Shown: positions 7,525-15,517, counted from the first letter of the stretch. The stretch is DNA of 17,543 nt from DATLBY01 sp035526665 (GCA_035526665.1 DATLBY010000219.1:1-17543); one strand, 5' to 3'. Notes: generated by a model from the letters alone, not told the origin. Numbers and translations: made by a program.

Positions 7525-7824
7525 GTGAAAAAGCTTCTTGTAATCTCCTCGCTCTTCGCTGTCAGCGCTTTCGCGGTTGACATGAAAGGCGTAATTTCGG
7601 ATGCCAAATGCGGCGCTGCCCACGCGGATGCGTCCGCCAAGGCGCAGAAGTGTGTTGCTGGCTGTGTAAAAAGCGGCCAGGCAGCCGTGTTCGTAACGGA
7701 AGGCAAGGTCCTGAAGATCGACGACGCTTCCAAGGTTGCGGATTATCTCGGCCAGAAAGTAGTTGTGAGCGGAACGGCGGACGGGGAGTCCGTCAAAATC
7801 GACTCCATCAAGAAAGACGAATAG
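7525..7824 (+). CDS. Small secreted cysteine-containing protein of unknown function
   Basis: This 99-residue protein starts with a short signal peptide (MKKLLVISSLFAVSAFA, cleavage probably before VDMKG). The mature part of about 82 residues has two sections. The first holds DAKCGAAHADA and KCVAGC, giving the pattern CGxxH then C-x13-C-x3-C, which could bind a metal or form a disulfide. The second, roughly residues 54-96, reads as alternating strands (AVFVTEG, VLKIDD, VVVSGTADG, VKIDSI) resembling a small OB-like or barrel fold. I recall similar short exported proteins with a CGxxH...C...C...G..V...G core recurring in Acidobacteria, but I know of no assigned function. It has its own promoter, a strong ribosome binding site and a downstream hairpin, so it is probably a well-expressed monocistronic gene. 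The fold and metal binding are inference. Confidence 0.85.
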   Translation: MKKLLVISSLFAVSAFAVDMKGVISDAKCGAAHADASAKAQKCVAGCVKSGQAAVFVTEGKVLKIDDASKVADYLGQKVVVSGTADGESVKIDSIKKDE

Positions 7825-7839
7825 GTACTTGTAGTCCTC

Positions 7840-7871
7840 GGGATGGACGAGCCGCCGGCCCGTCCATCACC
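7840..7871 (+). terminator. Hairpin ending the small secreted protein transcript
   Basis: GATGGACG (7842-7849) pairs with CGTCCATC (7861-7868) around an 11-nt GC-rich loop; two more G-C pairs extend the stem past one bulged A. A modest T-rich stretch (CCCTTTATTGTAGTTTT) follows. It fills the gap between two convergent genes and overlaps neither, so it most likely ends the plus-strand transcript. Confidence 0.55.
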
Positions 7872-7874
7872 CCT

Positions 7875-8948
7875 TTATTGTAGTTTTCCTCGTCCCTCCA
7901 CCTTCCAGACAGTTTCCACTTGGTCGCCCCGAAGTCCGTACACCTGTTCGTGCAGGTTCATGGCAACACAAATATGATTGGGGATAATTTTCACCCGGTC
8001 ACCCACCCGGAAGCCATTCGGGACGGCGATAAACCCGTGCTCCTCGTTCATCTTCTCGAAGACGGCATGCGGTGCTTCCACAACCCTTCCGAAGCTGGGC
8101 GCTCCCGAACCAGCCGTACGGTCGGACGAAAAGGTCTTGGATCCACCGTCGACAATCATCTGTCCCTTCACCGCCGTGGAAACCACGGTAACCATAATGG
8201 AGGCGGCACAGTCAGTCCACTCCACGGCGCCGCATTCGACTGTGTTGCGGTCGTTGAATATGTAGGTTCCCGGCCGAATCTCGTTAAGCCTGGCCACCCG
8301 GTGAGAGTTCAGCAGGGTCGGAGTAGACCCGCCGCTGACGAGTCGAACTTCGAATCCGGCCACCTCCAGATCCGTAACGGCGCCGGCCACCACTTCGCTT
8401 AACGCCTCGAGTGGTGCGCTGGCGCTCCGGATGTGTCCGGGATAGAAGGCAATGCCGTCGAAACGCAGGCCCGGCAGGCGCTCAATCGCTTTTGCCAGCG
8501 CCACCAGGTCAGGTCCGGGTTGAACGCCCACTCGCCCTAGTCCGGCATCGATCTCGGCCAACACGCCGATGGTGACGCCGGCCGCCGAGGCTGCCTCGGA
8601 GAGCTGCGCAGCCGCGGTTTCGCTGTCCAGTGACACTGTCAGAGCCAGGTTTCCGGCAAGCTTCATCAGACGTGCTAATTTTTGCCGCCCGATTACTGGA
8701 AAGGCGATCAGCAGCTCCGGCGGCTCGGCTTTCACCATCACTTCGGCTTCGCTGACCTTTGCCACGGTCAGACCGAAGGCTCCCAGTTGCAGTTGTCGGC
8801 GGCCAAGCTCGGGGATCTTATGGGTCTTGGTATGGGGACGAAGCCGCAGGTTGTGCGAGCGGGCGTAGGTAGCCATTCGCTCCAGATTCCGCTCCATGAT
8901 GTCCAGATCGATCAGTAGTGCGGGTGTATCGAGGTCTTCCACATGCAT
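7875..8948 (-). CDS. D-threonine aldolase / D-serine dehydratase family PLP enzyme
   Basis: This 357-residue enzyme belongs to the alanine-racemase-like (fold-type III) PLP family that contains D-threonine aldolase and eukaryote-type D-serine dehydratase (DSD1). DLDTPALLIDLDIMERN is the usual N-terminus. RPHTKTHK places the PLP lysine at K41. The phosphate-binding region follows VSGGSTPTLLNS. IRPGTYIFND and PNHICVAMNLHE end the protein. In PNHICVAMN the pair H325/C327 matches the His-x-Cys zinc site of DSD1-type enzymes rather than the His-x-Asp of D-threonine aldolases, so a D-serine (or other beta-hydroxy D-amino acid) lyase is somewhat favoured. It starts 5 nt after the stop of the upstream secreted protein, which suggests coupling. 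A GGAG on the minus strand lies rather far (about 18 nt) from the start. There is no signal peptide, so it acts in the cytoplasm. Confidence 0.86.
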   Translation of the reverse strand: MHVEDLDTPALLIDLDIMERNLERMATYARSHNLRLRPHTKTHKIPELGRRQLQLGAFGLTVAKVSEAEVMVKAEPPELLIAFPVIGRQKLARLMKLAGNLALTVSLDSETAAAQLSEAASAAGVTIGVLAEIDAGLGRVGVQPGPDLVALAKAIERLPGLRFDGIAFYPGHIRSASAPLEALSEVVAGAVTDLEVAGFEVRLVSGGSTPTLLNSHRVARLNEIRPGTYIFNDRNTVECGAVEWTDCAASIMVTVVSTAVKGQMIVDGGSKTFSSDRTAGSGAPSFGRVVEAPHAVFEKMNEEHGFIAVPNGFRVGDRVKIIPNHICVAMNLHEQVYGLRGDQVETVWKVEGRGKLQ

Positions 8949-8953
8949 AGTTG

Positions 8954-9625
8954 CTATTTTTTAAACTCCAGAATCATGCGCCCGGCTGGGCTCTTGTACA
9001 GCAGTGTCATGTCTTTTAACTTCTGTTTGCCTTCGAAAACGAAATAAAGCAGTCCGGAGACTGCCTCATTGGTTTCCACTTCGGGCAGGATCTTGGCTCT
9101 TAATACAGCAAGCAGAGGATTTTCCTCTTCGCCTTCGGCCGTTTTCGTGGTTGCTTTCACCTCGCCGGGGGAGCCGGCAGAGGAGACGTCATCGTCGCCC
9201 CCAATGCGCCGCGGCCGTGAACCAGTGCCCGGCGCGCCGCCCCAGATGGGTCCATTCTGTCCGCCGTTCCCGAAGCCGACTCGCGGCCTGCTGCCCTCCG
9301 AGCGAGAAACGATCATCGCGCCCTTCCCCGCAATCTGGCTGGGAGCCATGGGTTGCGACTTCTCCCCGTCTTTGCTGGAGAGAAGCGTGAAATCGTCCAG
9401 CCAAATCTTCACCTTATTGTCGGCTCTGGGTGCGAGTTTCACTTGCACCACCACCAGATTCATCCCCGGGTCGCGCCCAAGGGCTTGCCTTACCACTTCT
9501 CTATCCACCATCAGGGTCGCGTCCAGCGCCAGAATTTCATCCGATCCGGCGGAGGACATCGTAGTCCTCTTCTCCGCGCCGGATAACGTGAACACCAGAA
9601 AAAACAGGAGGAGCAAGCGCTGCAA
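8954..9625 (-). CDS. Secreted protein of unknown function with glycine-rich linker
   Basis: I do not recognise this 223-residue protein. It begins with a hydrophobic signal peptide (MQRLLLLFFLVFTLSGA). Residues about 25-95 look like a folded domain with a run of hydrophobic strands (VVVQVKLAPR, VKIWLDDFTLLSS). A Gly/Pro/Asp-rich linker (about 110-155, with GFGNGGQNGPIWGG and GGDDD) follows. The C-terminal segment (about 165-223) contains ENPLLAVLRAKILPE and SGLLYFVFEGKQKLKDMTLLY, ending in LEFKK. The start is TTG, with GAGG 8 nt upstream on the minus strand; the only nearby ATG is out of frame. The gene precedes the PLP enzyme by 5 nt and is probably in the same transcript, but the products differ in location, so a shared pathway is not established. 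Confidence 0.78.
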   Translation of the reverse strand: MQRLLLLFFLVFTLSGAEKRTTMSSAGSDEILALDATLMVDREVVRQALGRDPGMNLVVVQVKLAPRADNKVKIWLDDFTLLSSKDGEKSQPMAPSQIAGKGAMIVSRSEGSRPRVGFGNGGQNGPIWGGAPGTGSRPRRIGGDDDVSSAGSPGEVKATTKTAEGEEENPLLAVLRAKILPEVETNEAVSGLLYFVFEGKQKLKDMTLLYKSPAGRMILEFKK

Positions 9626-9642
9626 AATTTGGCCTCAGGGGC

Positions 9643-9651
9643 ATTATGCCA
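9643..9651 (-). promoter_or_regulatory. Possible extended -10 promoter for the minus-strand pair
   Basis: Read on the minus strand this is TGGCATAAT, an extended -10 element (TGN plus CATAAT), with no recognisable -35 box. It lies inside a nested dyad: GGCAT-T-ATGCC (9640-9650) within CTCAG (9634-9638) and CTGAG (9655-9659). The resulting leader would be only about 11 nt. The dyad could instead be an operator. Confidence 0.3.
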
Positions 9652-9757
9652 GAACTGAGCAGAGAGAGCTTGGATAGGCAAATAAGAGGCCGCCCTAAAG
9701 GTTGGGAAGAGACGGGTCGATGAATCAGTGTGCGGGATCAGTCCGCCAACGTCATCA

Positions 9758-12199
9758 ATGACTCATTCACGTCCGGTCTCTATATCGGCCATTTTGGCCA
9801 GCTTGCTCCTAATCTCGGCTGCGGCCCTTGCCCAAACGCCGTTAAGCAGCATTGTCATCTCGGCGAGCGTACCTGGGGCTCGGTTTCAGGTGGATGGGCA
9901 GGACTATACACAGCCCGCAACGTTCGTTTGGCCCAAAGGAAGCAAGCACATCCTGGCGATTCCTCCGTCGGCCGTCACTTCCACGACGATTTTGGCGGGC
10001 AACGTGACTTGTCCCGAGCTGGTAAACAACACAAATCCGAATGTGCAATATGACGCATTTTGCCGGACACGCTACACTTTCAGCGCGTGGAGCGACAACG
10101 CCGGCCTGTTAGGCTCCGGGAGCTCCTTGACCCAGATCGTGACGGCCGACCCGACGGTGACCTCTTATACCGCCAAGTTCACCGTGGAGTACAAAATCAG
10201 CCTTAGCCTTTTTGACCTGGGGCCAAACGCCCCGCCCGCCGATGGGGCATGCTCCCAGGCCTTGGGGCCGCGCCCGGCCATGGCCGGAGCTGGCGTAGCT
10301 TTTGTGGACGGTGTCTGCTTCAAGTACAGCGCGAATCTCTGGATGAGTGCGGGTCCGCACACGCTCAACGCGTTTCCCTATGATGGATTCGTTTTCAAGG
10401 GATTTACTTATGACGCGTCGCCCACAACGGCCTATTTGAGCAATTTCACTGTGGTAGGTCCGGGACTGCTGGCGCCCATCTTTGAGCCAGCTAAGCGGGT
10501 TAGAATTGTCACCGCGCCGCTAGGGTTTAAGGTTTCGGTCGACAAAGATGTTGTTCCCAGCTTTGACGCCTCTGAATTCGTCACTACCTATCCGATTCCC
10601 GGTAATTTCGATTTTGCTCTCGGCTCTGTTCATACGCTCGGCGCACCTACCCCGCAGCTAGACCGCTCGAGTAAATATTGGGTATTCGATTCCTGGAGCA
10701 ACGGCGGCGGCCAGGATATGCAGTACGTAGTGAAGGATACGAACATCCCGGAAACGCTCACAGCCAACTTCATCTTGGGCGCACATGCGAGCTTCGAAAC
10801 CGTCCCAAAAGGACTCAAGCTCAAAATCGATGACCGCGACTGGCCGTCCTACACCTTTACTTGGGGTATAGGAAAACCTCACAGCGTGTCTGCGCAGGAT
10901 GAGCAGATCGACTCCAGGGGCCGCAAATACATTTTTAGAAGCTGGTCCAACGGAGGAGCCGCCACCCAGAGTGTGGCTTTGGACGCAAGCGGGTTGCGCC
11001 TGATAGCCACTTATGAAGCTTTGCCGCGCGTCGTCATCCAGAGCTCTGCCCCGGGAGTTCCCATAAAAGTCGATGGCGTCGATTGCATGACGCCGTGCAG
11101 CATCGATCGCGCGCCCGGTGCGCAGGTGCAACTTTCTGCTGCTGACCTGATCAAGGTAGGTGACTCATCGCGGCTGGAATTTATCGGATGGGGCGATGCT
11201 TCCCGGCCCGAGCGTTCAGTCACCTTCAATCAGGATTTCCAGACGGTAATGGCGAACTACCGTGTGGCGAACCGCCTGGTCGCCCTGGTCGACCCTGAAA
11301 TCGGCGCTAACCTGCGCCTGGAACCGGCGTCGGGCGATGGGTTCTATTCGTCGGAAACGCAGGTGAACATCACCGCCGACACCAAACCCGGCTATCGCTT
11401 CCGGCGTTGGGACGGAGACCTCTCCGGGACAGTCAAATCCGGAACTATCTCCATGTCGTCGCCCAGGGTGGTTCGGGCGCTTCTGGAGAAAGTGCCCGTC
11501 ATCGCGAGCGGGGGTGTCAGGAATGCCGCGGGTGGCGCAGCTGAGGCCGGCGGCGTAGCTCCCGGATCGCTGATCAGCATCTATGGTGGAAGTCTCGCAA
11601 GCAGGTATGAGGTCGGTCCGGTGAATCCCATGGCCCAGTCTGTCGGAGACGTTGCTGTCCAGCTAAATAACCGCTACTTGCCCATCATCTTCGTCTCGCC
11701 GGATCAGATCAACGCCCAGCTCCCGTCCGATCTCGAGCCGGGCTCCTATACCCTGACGGTGAAGGCTGCGGGCCTGCCCGAGGTGAGCGCTCCCGTGACT
11801 GTTGTCAGGAATGCTCCTGGACTGTTTTCCAATGCGGTCGACGAGAAGTCCTACGCGCTGGCGCTGCATGAGGACGGATCCCCCATCACCCTCGCTAGCC
11901 CGGCAAGGCGAAGTGAAACCATCACTTTGCTGGGAACTGGATTCGGCCCATACGACAGACCCGTCTTCGATGGCTTTACAGTGATGCCCGCGCCGGCCGT
12001 AAAGCTTACCGATCCAGCGGACTTGATCGGGGGCGGCTTCCCGTTCCAGCCAAGCTTCATGGGCGCGGCGCCGGGATTTGCCGGAGTTGCCGCAGCCAAA
12101 TTCCGTATCCCCAAGGAACTTCCGGGAGCCGCCTCGGTTGAAATGCGGATTCGGGTGAACGGCGCGGAAAGCAACGTGGTTATACTACCTATCGAATAA
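9758..12199 (+). CDS. Large secreted repeat protein with a Solibacter-type C-terminal domain
   Basis: This 813-residue exported protein starts with a signal peptide (MTHSRPVSIS then a hydrophobic stretch, cleavage near AALAQ at 26). About six related beta-rich repeats follow, near residues 32-142, 147-242, 248-338, 343-420, 424-502 and 507-577. Each carries parts of the pattern PxGxxxxVDG...F.W..G..H...YxFxSWSxGG...TAxF; SWSNGG occurs twice. This resembles the divergent InlB-type repeats of secreted bacterial proteins. Residues about 582-813 match the TIGR03437-type module known from Solibacter: GGVAPGSLISIYGGSLA, LNNRYLPIIFVSPDQINAQL, GSYTLTVKAAG, NAPGLF and TLLGTGFGP. Function is unknown; such proteins are presumed extracellular or surface-located. 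I chose ATG 9758 because the signal peptide then begins normally. A GTG at 9728, in frame, would add ten residues. Neither has a good ribosome binding site. Confidence 0.86.
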   Translation: MTHSRPVSISAILASLLLISAAALAQTPLSSIVISASVPGARFQVDGQDYTQPATFVWPKGSKHILAIPPSAVTSTTILAGNVTCPELVNNTNPNVQYDAFCRTRYTFSAWSDNAGLLGSGSSLTQIVTADPTVTSYTAKFTVEYKISLSLFDLGPNAPPADGACSQALGPRPAMAGAGVAFVDGVCFKYSANLWMSAGPHTLNAFPYDGFVFKGFTYDASPTTAYLSNFTVVGPGLLAPIFEPAKRVRIVTAPLGFKVSVDKDVVPSFDASEFVTTYPIPGNFDFALGSVHTLGAPTPQLDRSSKYWVFDSWSNGGGQDMQYVVKDTNIPETLTANFILGAHASFETVPKGLKLKIDDRDWPSYTFTWGIGKPHSVSAQDEQIDSRGRKYIFRSWSNGGAATQSVALDASGLRLIATYEALPRVVIQSSAPGVPIKVDGVDCMTPCSIDRAPGAQVQLSAADLIKVGDSSRLEFIGWGDASRPERSVTFNQDFQTVMANYRVANRLVALVDPEIGANLRLEPASGDGFYSSETQVNITADTKPGYRFRRWDGDLSGTVKSGTISMSSPRVVRALLEKVPVIASGGVRNAAGGAAEAGGVAPGSLISIYGGSLASRYEVGPVNPMAQSVGDVAVQLNNRYLPIIFVSPDQINAQLPSDLEPGSYTLTVKAAGLPEVSAPVTVVRNAPGLFSNAVDEKSYALALHEDGSPITLASPARRSETITLLGTGFGPYDRPVFDGFTVMPAPAVKLTDPADLIGGGFPFQPSFMGAAPGFAGVAAAKFRIPKELPGAASVEMRIRVNGAESNVVILPIE

Positions 12200-12217
12200 C
12201 CGGTGCAACTCGTGGCT

Positions 12218-12248
12218 TGGGCGCGGCAACCGTAGTCCTGCGCGCCCA
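12218..12248 (+). terminator. Hairpin after the repeat protein, possible terminator
   Basis: TGGGCGCG (12218-12225) pairs perfectly with CGCGCCCA (12241-12248) around a 15-nt loop, beginning 19 nt after the stop. No T tract follows, so termination is only a possibility. The remaining ~160 nt before bamA hold a TAGAAT -10-like box at 12328-12333 without a matching -35. Confidence 0.35.
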
Positions 12249-12408
12249 CCTGTGCCTGATCCGCCCGCTTAAGTGTCCATTTTCCGTCGAATTAGCCCCC
12301 TATCCACCGAACCCTCCCTTCATCAGCTAGAATAAGAAGTTAAACCTGCGCCAGAGTGGACCATTTGGAACCTGCCCCGCGTGGAGCGCGTCTGGAGAGA
12401 GTCGCAGA

Positions 12409-15396
12409 GTGGAAAGGACCCAGCTTTACATGATGTTTTCCAGGCTACAATGCCTGACCTCACTAGCAGTGTGCACGCTCTCGTTGCTTGGTTTTTCGTG
12501 CTTGCTGGATGCCCAGCAGCCAGCCCCGAAGGCAAACCAGCCGGCGCAGCAAACTCCTCCCGCTCAGCAGAAGCAGAATCCGTTTGAGTCGGTTCCACAA
12601 GGCAAGGAGCCGCCCCCTGGGACAGTTCCCGTGCAACCTAAGCCGGGAACTCCGCAATTGGAGACTCCAAAACCTGCAGAGGCGCCAAAACCTGCGGGAA
12701 CGCCCGAAAATGTTATCGACGAAATTCAATTCCGGGGCTCGCGCCGCGTTCCGCAGGATACCCTCCGCGCCTTGATTTTCACCAAGAAAGGCGACAAGTA
12801 TGACGAGGAGGCGTTACACCGGGATTTCATGGCGCTCTGGAATACCGGCCGCTTCGATGATATCAAAATGGAGAAGGAGCCCGGCGCCAACGGCTGGATC
12901 ATCCGTTTTGTCGTGACGGAACGCCGGGTTGTTCGATCCATCAAGTACGATGGCGCGAAGTCCGTGACGGTCTCTGAGATTCTCGACCGCTTCAAGGAAC
13001 GAAAAGTCGGTCTCAGCGTGGAATCTCAATACGACCCCAACAAAGTCCAGCGTGCGGCCAATGTTCTGAAGGAATACCTTTCCGAACGCGGACGCCAGTT
13101 TGCCACGGTGCAGCCCGACGTTCGACAGATTCCCCCTTCGTCCCTGGAGATTGTGTTCAAAGTCAACGAGGGGCCAAAAGTGAAGGTCGGCAACATCGGC
13201 ATCGAGGGCAACAAAGTATTTAACGACCGGACGGTCATTCGGGCCATGAAGAACCTGCGGCCCATCGGCGTGCCTCATTCCCTTGTCCTCGAGAATATGT
13301 TTGCCAAGAGCTTCGATTCCACCAAGCTCGAAGAGGATAAGGACCGTATCCGGAACTTCTACCAGGAGCACGGGTATTTCACGGCCCGCGTGGTGGAGCA
13401 TAAATTGAACATCGTGGACGTGGGTGGACACGGCCTGAAAATTCCACTGTTCAAGCCAAACCGCCCAGGTAAGCGCGCGAATCTCGATCTCTCGGTAGAA
13501 GAGGGCCGCCAGTACCGGCTGAACAAAATCAATTTTGTCGGCGTAAAACTCTTTAGGACGCCCGAAACCCTGATGCGGCCCCTGTTTCAGATGTCTGAAG
13601 GCGACATATTTTCCACCGGAAAGCTCCGCAAGGGCATGGAAAATATGAGAAAGCTGTACGGCGAGTTCGGCTATATCGACTTTGTGCCGGAGCCGAATCC
13701 GGAGATCGTGCCCAACTCGGACAAAATCGACCTGACCTTCAATGTGGATGAAGGCAAGCAGTTCTTTGTCCGCCGTATCGACTTCTCCGGCAACACCACG
13801 ACGCGCGACAAAGTGATCCGCCGCGAGCTGCTCATCGATGAGGGCGATATGTATAATACGCGCCTCTGGGATGTCAGCATCCTGCGCCTCAACCAGCTGG
13901 GCTACTTCGAGCAGTTGAAAGAAGGCGAGGCTACCACTCTGAATCGCGATCCGAAGACTAACACGGTCGACCTGACGCTCAAGGTGAAAGAGCGGGGCAA
14001 GAACTCGATCCAGCTCAATGGCGGCGTCTCAGGAATCTCGGGGAGCTTTATCGGCTTTTCGTATTCCACCAACAACTTTCTTGGCCTGGGTGAGACGCTG
14101 AGCCTGGATTCTCAGTTGGGAGATCGAATCAGGAACGTGACGTTCGGCTTTACCGAGCCTTACCTGTTCGACAAACCTATGCAGGCCGGGTTCACGATCT
14201 ACACTACCCGCTTCAATTACGACCAGGGCCGCGAGGTGTCGCTGCTTTCGGGCCGCAACCTGCTTCCTCTTTTCAATACGCTCGGCCAGGACAACCTGTT
14301 GAACTACGTATCGAACGGCTACGGGTTCACTACCTTCCTGAGCTACCCGCTGAAGCGAAGCTTTGCCCGGCTCGGTCTGAGCTACGGCTACGATACGTCG
14401 AATATTCATACGTTGACGACAGCCTCGAAGCAATACTTCGAGTTCATCAACTTCCAGGGCGTAGGCGGTCCTAACTCGCTCAGCGGCATCAAGACGAGCA
14501 AGGTGATTCCGTCCTACAGCTACAACACCGTAAACCATCCCATTACGCCGACCGCCGGTAAATCGCTGTTCTTCTCCACCACTTTTGCCGGAAGCTTGCT
14601 CGGCGGCAACGTGAATATGATTGAGCCCACCGTCGATGCCAAGTATTTCCGCGCCGGCTTCCGAAAAGGCCACGTGATCGGTATGCACGGGCTCGGCCGT
14701 TTCGTTAGCGGATACGGAGGTAAGGTAGCGCCGCCGTTCAACCGGTTCTATATGGGCGGTGAGAACGACGTTCGAGGGTTTGATATCTGGGGCATCAGCC
14801 CCATCGGATTCATTCCCAGCGAAGCCAACGTACAGGTGCTGAACAACGATGGCACGGCTCGGACCCAGAAGGTTCTGGTGAACGGAATCGAGCAAAGCGT
14901 CGCCGTCACACAGCGCATTCCCGTGTACCAGTTGACCTTCCCCGGCGGCGACACGCAGGCCGTGACTAACTTCGAGTACCGCATTCCGATCTTCGGGCCT
15001 GTCATCCTGGCGGCCTTCTTCGACGCTGGGTTAAACAAGATTTCCCGGCCGGGTCAATTGAAGCTGAATCCCGGACGCATTGACGAGTTGAACGGTACCT
15101 TCCCGCAGGCGGGCTTCGACGGCCGCGCGGCAATCGCGCCCAACACGCAGAAGATTCGCACTTCGACGGGTTTGGAACTGCAGGTCATGATGCCTGTGGT
15201 CAACGCCCCGTTCCGGCTCTACTGGGCCTACAATCCGACTATCGTGCAGGAGTTTCTGCAGCCGCCGATTGTAGCCGACCGGTCTTACTTCCCGAATCAG
15301 GCCACTTTCCTGAATTCTATTTCACAGTTTGGCCGTGCGTCCCCATTCTTTGAAAAACGGAAAACCTTCCGGTTTTCCATCGGGCGCACATTCTGA
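12409..15396 (+). CDS. bamA: Outer membrane protein assembly factor BamA
   Basis: BamA is the Omp85-family barrel that folds and inserts outer membrane proteins. The product has 995 residues against about 810 in E. coli. A hydrophobic export signal (about 11-34) is followed by a Pro/Gln/Lys-rich segment (about 36-100) not found in E. coli BamA. Five POTRA domains can be placed near residues 101-173, 174-256, 257-366, 367-450 and 451-530, each starting with a I.F.G.....(T/R) pattern such as IDEIQFRGSRRV and VRRIDFSGNTTT. The third is enlarged. The barrel runs from about 531 with FGFTEPYLFDKP, the conserved VRGF loop-6 motif (788-791) and a terminal Phe (SIGRTF). GTG 12409 has GGAGAGAG upstream at good spacing; ATG 12430 or 12433 is an alternative giving a more conventional signal peptide. 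It is followed by skp, the usual neighbour. Confidence 0.96.
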   Translation: MERTQLYMMFSRLQCLTSLAVCTLSLLGFSCLLDAQQPAPKANQPAQQTPPAQQKQNPFESVPQGKEPPPGTVPVQPKPGTPQLETPKPAEAPKPAGTPENVIDEIQFRGSRRVPQDTLRALIFTKKGDKYDEEALHRDFMALWNTGRFDDIKMEKEPGANGWIIRFVVTERRVVRSIKYDGAKSVTVSEILDRFKERKVGLSVESQYDPNKVQRAANVLKEYLSERGRQFATVQPDVRQIPPSSLEIVFKVNEGPKVKVGNIGIEGNKVFNDRTVIRAMKNLRPIGVPHSLVLENMFAKSFDSTKLEEDKDRIRNFYQEHGYFTARVVEHKLNIVDVGGHGLKIPLFKPNRPGKRANLDLSVEEGRQYRLNKINFVGVKLFRTPETLMRPLFQMSEGDIFSTGKLRKGMENMRKLYGEFGYIDFVPEPNPEIVPNSDKIDLTFNVDEGKQFFVRRIDFSGNTTTRDKVIRRELLIDEGDMYNTRLWDVSILRLNQLGYFEQLKEGEATTLNRDPKTNTVDLTLKVKERGKNSIQLNGGVSGISGSFIGFSYSTNNFLGLGETLSLDSQLGDRIRNVTFGFTEPYLFDKPMQAGFTIYTTRFNYDQGREVSLLSGRNLLPLFNTLGQDNLLNYVSNGYGFTTFLSYPLKRSFARLGLSYGYDTSNIHTLTTASKQYFEFINFQGVGGPNSLSGIKTSKVIPSYSYNTVNHPITPTAGKSLFFSTTFAGSLLGGNVNMIEPTVDAKYFRAGFRKGHVIGMHGLGRFVSGYGGKVAPPFNRFYMGGENDVRGFDIWGISPIGFIPSEANVQVLNNDGTARTQKVLVNGIEQSVAVTQRIPVYQLTFPGGDTQAVTNFEYRIPIFGPVILAAFFDAGLNKISRPGQLKLNPGRIDELNGTFPQAGFDGRAAIAPNTQKIRTSTGLELQVMMPVVNAPFRLYWAYNPTIVQEFLQPPIVADRSYFPNQATFLNSISQFGRASPFFEKRKTFRFSIGRTF

Positions 15397-15403
15397 TGGG
15401 ACC

Positions 15404-15429
15404 AGGGGCGGGGATCGAATCCCGCCCTT
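15404..15429 (+). terminator. Strong hairpin between bamA and skp, terminator or attenuator
   Basis: GGGCGGG (15406-15412) pairs with CCCGCCC (15421-15427), extendable by G-T pairs and one A-T pair to about ten pairs, around a 6-nt loop. It begins 8 nt after the bamA stop. Only a short broken T-rich stretch follows (TTAACATTCTTT), so it may terminate partially or stabilise the bamA 3' end. Confidence 0.5.
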
Positions 15430-15504
15430 AACATTCTTTGACAGGCGGCCTGGCACTGGAGCCGCAGTCAGACAACCAATCCAGTGTGATAGTATAGAAA
15501 ATTC

Positions 15505-15509
15505 AGGAG
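15505..15509 (+). promoter_or_regulatory. Ribosome binding site that sets the TTG start of skp
   Basis: AGGAG lies 8 nt before TTG 15518, and a normal signal peptide begins exactly there. This decides against longer in-frame extensions that would run back into the bamA coding sequence. Confidence 0.75.
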
Positions 15510-15517
15510 TTATTACT

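Noticed and set aside
12490..12504. Possible lipobox (LGFSC) in the BamA signal region
   Set aside because: The -3 position is Gly rather than Leu and BamA proteins are not lipoproteins; a spurious match.
14029..14895. 288-codon antisense frame within bamA
   Set aside because: Shadow of the BamA barrel coding sequence with no domain or start signal.
15438..15443. Consensus TTGACA as the skp -35 box
   Set aside because: The positions 16-18 nt downstream are GC-rich with no -10-like hexamer, so no promoter is called.
15329..15517. N-terminal extension of skp into the bamA coding region
   Set aside because: The added residues overlap conserved BamA codons and would bury the signal peptide; TTG 15518 has AGGAG at 8 nt.
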